Origin: DAOVGZ01 sp964477815
GTDB lineage: Bacteria > Babelota > Babeliae > Babelales > Vermiphilaceae
DNA length: 9,368 nt
Direction: 5' to 3'
NCBI GenBank assembly: GCA_964477815.1
Contig: CAYZEO010000033.1
Span: 1 to 9,368 of the forward strand
The notes beneath the pieces were generated by a model. It had not been told where the DNA came from, ran no database searches, and worked only from the letters and a program-made list of their open reading frames with translations. This document shows, piece after piece, positions 7,352 through 9,368 of this stretch. The translations under genes were made by a program, and so were the position numbers. The first letter of the stretch is position 1; each line of letters begins with the position of its first letter.

Positions 7352-8182
7352 TTGAGAAAAATAGGTTTACATCTTCAAGTTGATGGATCTCTCACATCCG
7401 TTGCTCGTGAAGCTATGAAATTGCATCTTAAAATCTTTCAATGTTTTTTGGCAAAAAAAACAGTTGGTAGAGTAATGAAATTTGAGCTGGATGACATACG
7501 AGAGTTTGTGTCTTTGAGGCGCAGATATTTTGATCAATTATACCTCCATTCTTCATATTGGGTTAACTTGTGTGATGCTGATCGAGATAGGCATCCTCTT
7601 CTTGAGAAGGAGTTATCGCTTGCTCAACGATTGGAGTTTACTCACGTTGTTTTACATCCTGGTTCATGGAGAGGTGCAAAAAATAAAAAAGATGGGATTG
7701 ACGCACTTGCACTTTCGGTCAACCGATTATTGTCCGCAGATCATGGTCTGAAAGTTGTTTTGGAAAATGTTGCGCATGGTGGTAAAGCGGTTGGAAATGA
7801 TTTAAGAGATTTTCGAATGCTGCTCAAGAAAATCGACAAGCCAGAAAAATTGAAATTTTGTATCGATGTTGCACATGCCTATTTGTTTGGATATGACATT
7901 GCGCATCAGGAAGGTCGCGAACAATTTATACAGCTGGTTGATGATATTATGGGTTGGGAAAATGTTGAACTTATTCATTTGAATGATACGAAAGAGTCGT
8001 TGGGTTCAATGATCGATCAGCACTATAGCGTTGGAGATGGTAGCATAGGAGATCAGGCGCTTAAATCCTTCATTTTTGATCCTAAAATTAAAGATATTCC
8101 TCTTATAATGGAAGTTCCTATGCTTTCTCGGGAACAGCAAAAGAATTTGTTGGAAAAAGTAAGAAGTTGGCACAGCGAGTAA
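7352..8182 (+). CDS. nfo: endonuclease IV, apurinic/apyrimidinic endonuclease
   Basis: Endonuclease IV cuts the DNA backbone 5' to abasic sites in base excision repair, using a cluster of metal ions (three Zn in E. coli) in a TIM barrel. The 276-residue product begins RKIGLHL, matching the family start. All nine metal ligands known from E. coli Nfo have counterparts: H66 (LYLHSSYWVNL), H102 (VVLHPGS), E138 (VVLENVA), D172 and H175 (CIDVAHAY), H209 (LIHLND), D222 and H224 (IDQHYSVGDGSIG) and E254 (LIMEVP). It should therefore be active. The start is TTG at 7352, the only in-frame start before the conserved IGLH. AGGG (7341-7344), overlapping the algC TAG, lies 7 nt upstream, which suggests translational coupling. 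The gene lies between two sugar-metabolism genes, an unusual place for DNA repair that probably reflects only co-transcription. Confidence 0.93.
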   Translation: MRKIGLHLQVDGSLTSVAREAMKLHLKIFQCFLAKKTVGRVMKFELDDIREFVSLRRRYFDQLYLHSSYWVNLCDADRDRHPLLEKELSLAQRLEFTHVVLHPGSWRGAKNKKDGIDALALSVNRLLSADHGLKVVLENVAHGGKAVGNDLRDFRMLLKKIDKPEKLKFCIDVAHAYLFGYDIAHQEGREQFIQLVDDIMGWENVELIHLNDTKESLGSMIDQHYSVGDGSIGDQALKSFIFDPKIKDIPLIMEVPMLSREQQKNLLEKVRSWHSE

Positions 8183-8201
8183 CACAGTAAGGGGTTTGAT
8201 T

Positions 8202-9206
8202 ATGTTGCGAATTGCAATAAATGGTTTTGGAAGAATAGGAAGAAATTTTTTGCGTGCAGTTTTTCAAGATCCAGTTGCGTCTAAAGAAATACATGTTGTA
8301 GCTATCAATGTTGGACCAGCGGATTTGACTAAAGTTGCCCACATGTTCAAGTACGATACATTAATGGGAATATATCCTGGTTCTGTCAAAATGAGTGATG
8401 GAAAATTACATATTGATGGCCACAATATTTCTATTTTTGCAGAAATGAATCCTGCATCTGTTGATTGGGGCAAGCTTGATGTCGATTGGGTTGTAGAGTC
8501 TTCTGGGAAGTTTACTAAACAAGAAGACGCGAAAAAACACCTGGCTGCTGGAGCAAAGCATGTACTTATTTCGGCTCCTGCTCAGGGTGAGGATGTGACC
8601 ATTATTCCTGGTGTGAATGATGATAAATATGAGAAAGATAAGCACACAATTGTGTCGCTTGGTAGTTGTACGACAAATGCCTTGATGCCGATGTTAAAAG
8701 TGGTCCACGAATTATTTGGAGTAGAGCATGGTTTTATGACGACCATACATGCTTACACAAATGCGCAGGCACTTATTGATGTTGAGCGGAAAGATATGCG
8801 TCGTTCTCGTGCCGCCGCGTTGAATATCATTCCGACAACAACAGGCGCAACAAAATTGCTTGGAAAAGTTATGCCAGAACTGGATGGACGTATTGGTGGT
8901 ACCGCTATTCGTGTACCAGTTGCAAAGGTGTCACTTATCGATCTTGTTTTTACATCAAAGAAAGAATTATCTGTTGATGCGATTTGCTCAGCATTCAAAG
9001 ATGCAGCAGCAGGTTCGCTCAAGGGAATTGTTGGCGTGTGCGAAGAGCCCTTAGTTTCTAGTGATTTCAACCGAGATTCCCATTCTGTTATTGTTGATTT
9101 GCCCCTCACGGATGTTCGTGCGAATATTGGCAAGCTGTTCGGCTGGTATGACAATGAGTGGGCTTATAGCGTTCGAATGAAAGACTTTTTGCTTTCAACA
9201 ATTTAG
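8202..9206 (+). CDS. gap: glyceraldehyde-3-phosphate dehydrogenase, type I
   Basis: This enzyme catalyses the reversible oxidative phosphorylation of glyceraldehyde 3-phosphate to 1,3-bisphosphoglycerate with NAD(P), as a cytoplasmic tetramer in glycolysis or gluconeogenesis. The 334-residue product has the Rossmann motif INGFGRIGR (6-14 region), the active-site SCTTNA with nucleophile C156, general base H183 (TTIHAYT), the phosphate-site block RAAALNIIPTTTGA (203-216), and the C-terminal WYDNEWAYS. The Asp that follows AIN in NAD-specific enzymes and binds the adenosine ribose (D33 in E. coli GapA) is replaced here by V38 in AINVGPADL. The Leu-Pro pair seen in many NAD enzymes is replaced by Val-Glu (DVERKD). 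NADP use or dual specificity is therefore plausible. ATG 8202 is chosen because AAGGGG (8189-8194) lies 7 nt upstream; TTG at 8196 is too close to it. The gap from nfo is 19 nt. Confidence 0.95.
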   Translation: MLRIAINGFGRIGRNFLRAVFQDPVASKEIHVVAINVGPADLTKVAHMFKYDTLMGIYPGSVKMSDGKLHIDGHNISIFAEMNPASVDWGKLDVDWVVESSGKFTKQEDAKKHLAAGAKHVLISAPAQGEDVTIIPGVNDDKYEKDKHTIVSLGSCTTNALMPMLKVVHELFGVEHGFMTTIHAYTNAQALIDVERKDMRRSRAAALNIIPTTTGATKLLGKVMPELDGRIGGTAIRVPVAKVSLIDLVFTSKKELSVDAICSAFKDAAAGSLKGIVGVCEEPLVSSDFNRDSHSVIVDLPLTDVRANIGKLFGWYDNEWAYSVRMKDFLLSTI

Positions 9207-9309
9207 TTAGTGATCGCTGAGTTTTACAATTGTTGCTTCACATAAGCAGTGATTTCATCTAAAATGTGGTCAGGGTGTAGATCCCGCTTCTCTTTTTGAT
9301 AAGGTGTGG
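9207..9309. other. intergenic region between gap and tRNA
   Basis: These 103 nt hold no gene with a usable start. A short hairpin (TGCTT 9234-9238 with AAGCA 9244-9248) has no T run after it, so it is not a convincing terminator. On the minus strand an open frame with protein-like composition ends in TAA at about 9227-9229. It is broken by a stop within the tRNA sequence and lacks a start codon. No clear promoter for the tRNA is visible. Confidence 0.4.
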
Positions 9310-9368
9310 GGGCCCATAGCTCAGTTGGTCAGAGCAATCGGCTCATAACCGAGAGGTCCCAGGTTCAA
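9310..9368 (+). tRNA. tRNA-Met (CAU), elongator type, cut by window end
   Basis: The acceptor 5' strand GGGCCCA (9310-9316) is followed by U8-A9. The D stem GCTC/GAGC (9319-9322 with 9332-9335) encloses loop AGTTGGTCA. The anticodon stem ATCGG/CCGAG has one A:G mismatch at 27-43, and loop CTCATAA carries anticodon CAT (9344-9346). The variable loop and the start of the T stem CCAGG/TTCAA follow before the sequence ends. C11:G24 and the lack of three consecutive G:C pairs at 29-31/39-41 argue against initiator tRNA. The missing 3' acceptor strand means I cannot fully exclude an Ile-CAU tRNA whose C34 is modified to lysidine. Confidence 0.88.

Noticed and set aside
8753..9154. 133-codon minus-strand open frame opposite gap
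   Set aside because: It lies wholly inside the conserved GAPDH coding sequence, shows no domain, and is explained by codon bias of the real gene.
9234..9248. Hairpin after gap as a terminator
   Set aside because: The stem is only about 5 bp and is not followed by a T tract.
9310..9368. Initiator tRNA-fMet
   Set aside because: The anticodon stem lacks the three consecutive G:C pairs (29-31/39-41), and the D stem has C11:G24, both of elongator type.

Overview
This is an AT-rich bacterial stretch with tightly packed genes, clear Shine-Dalgarno sites and mixed ATG/GTG/TTG starts. RpoA has the full bacterial two-domain layout. Two small proteins appear to carry export signals of the short lysine-led type (clear in one, inferred across a frameshift in the other). 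Candidatus Dependentiae (TM6) or a similar host-associated Gram-negative lineage is my guess from overall style. No single gene proves it.

Layout. (1) Positions 1-1534, + strand: a terminator-like hairpin, then rpoA and rplQ, closed by a strong intrinsic terminator. This is the distal end of the classic ribosomal protein/RNA polymerase alpha operon. (2) Positions 1532-5739, - strand: an apparent three-gene operon, read right to left. It starts with a secreted protein of unknown function, continues with its tandem paralogue, and ends with a 907-residue SbcC/Rad50-type SMC ATPase. The paralogue's export signal is out of frame because of a run of nine A residues. (3) Positions 5740-5938: a divergent intergenic region with weak promoter candidates on both strands. 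(4) Positions 5939-9206, + strand: a close-packed set of an AlgC-type phosphomannomutase/phosphoglucomutase, endonuclease IV (nfo) and glyceraldehyde-3-phosphate dehydrogenase (gap). (5) Positions 9310-9368: the first part of an elongator-type tRNA with anticodon CAU, cut by the window edge.

How they fit together. The left block is core gene expression. The right block joins central sugar metabolism (triose-phosphate oxidation/reduction and hexose-phosphate isomerisation that feeds cell-surface sugar synthesis) with abasic-site DNA repair. The middle operon is the unusual part: two exported proteins of an unrecognised family sit directly ahead of a cytoplasmic double-strand-break repair ATPase. 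The second copy has a perfectly placed ribosome binding site and start codon that lead into an A9 tract and an immediate stop. One extra A, or a -1 ribosomal slip, restores a signal peptide closely resembling the first copy's. This is the most interesting feature of the window. It could be a homopolymer sequencing error, a real frameshift, or slippage-controlled expression.
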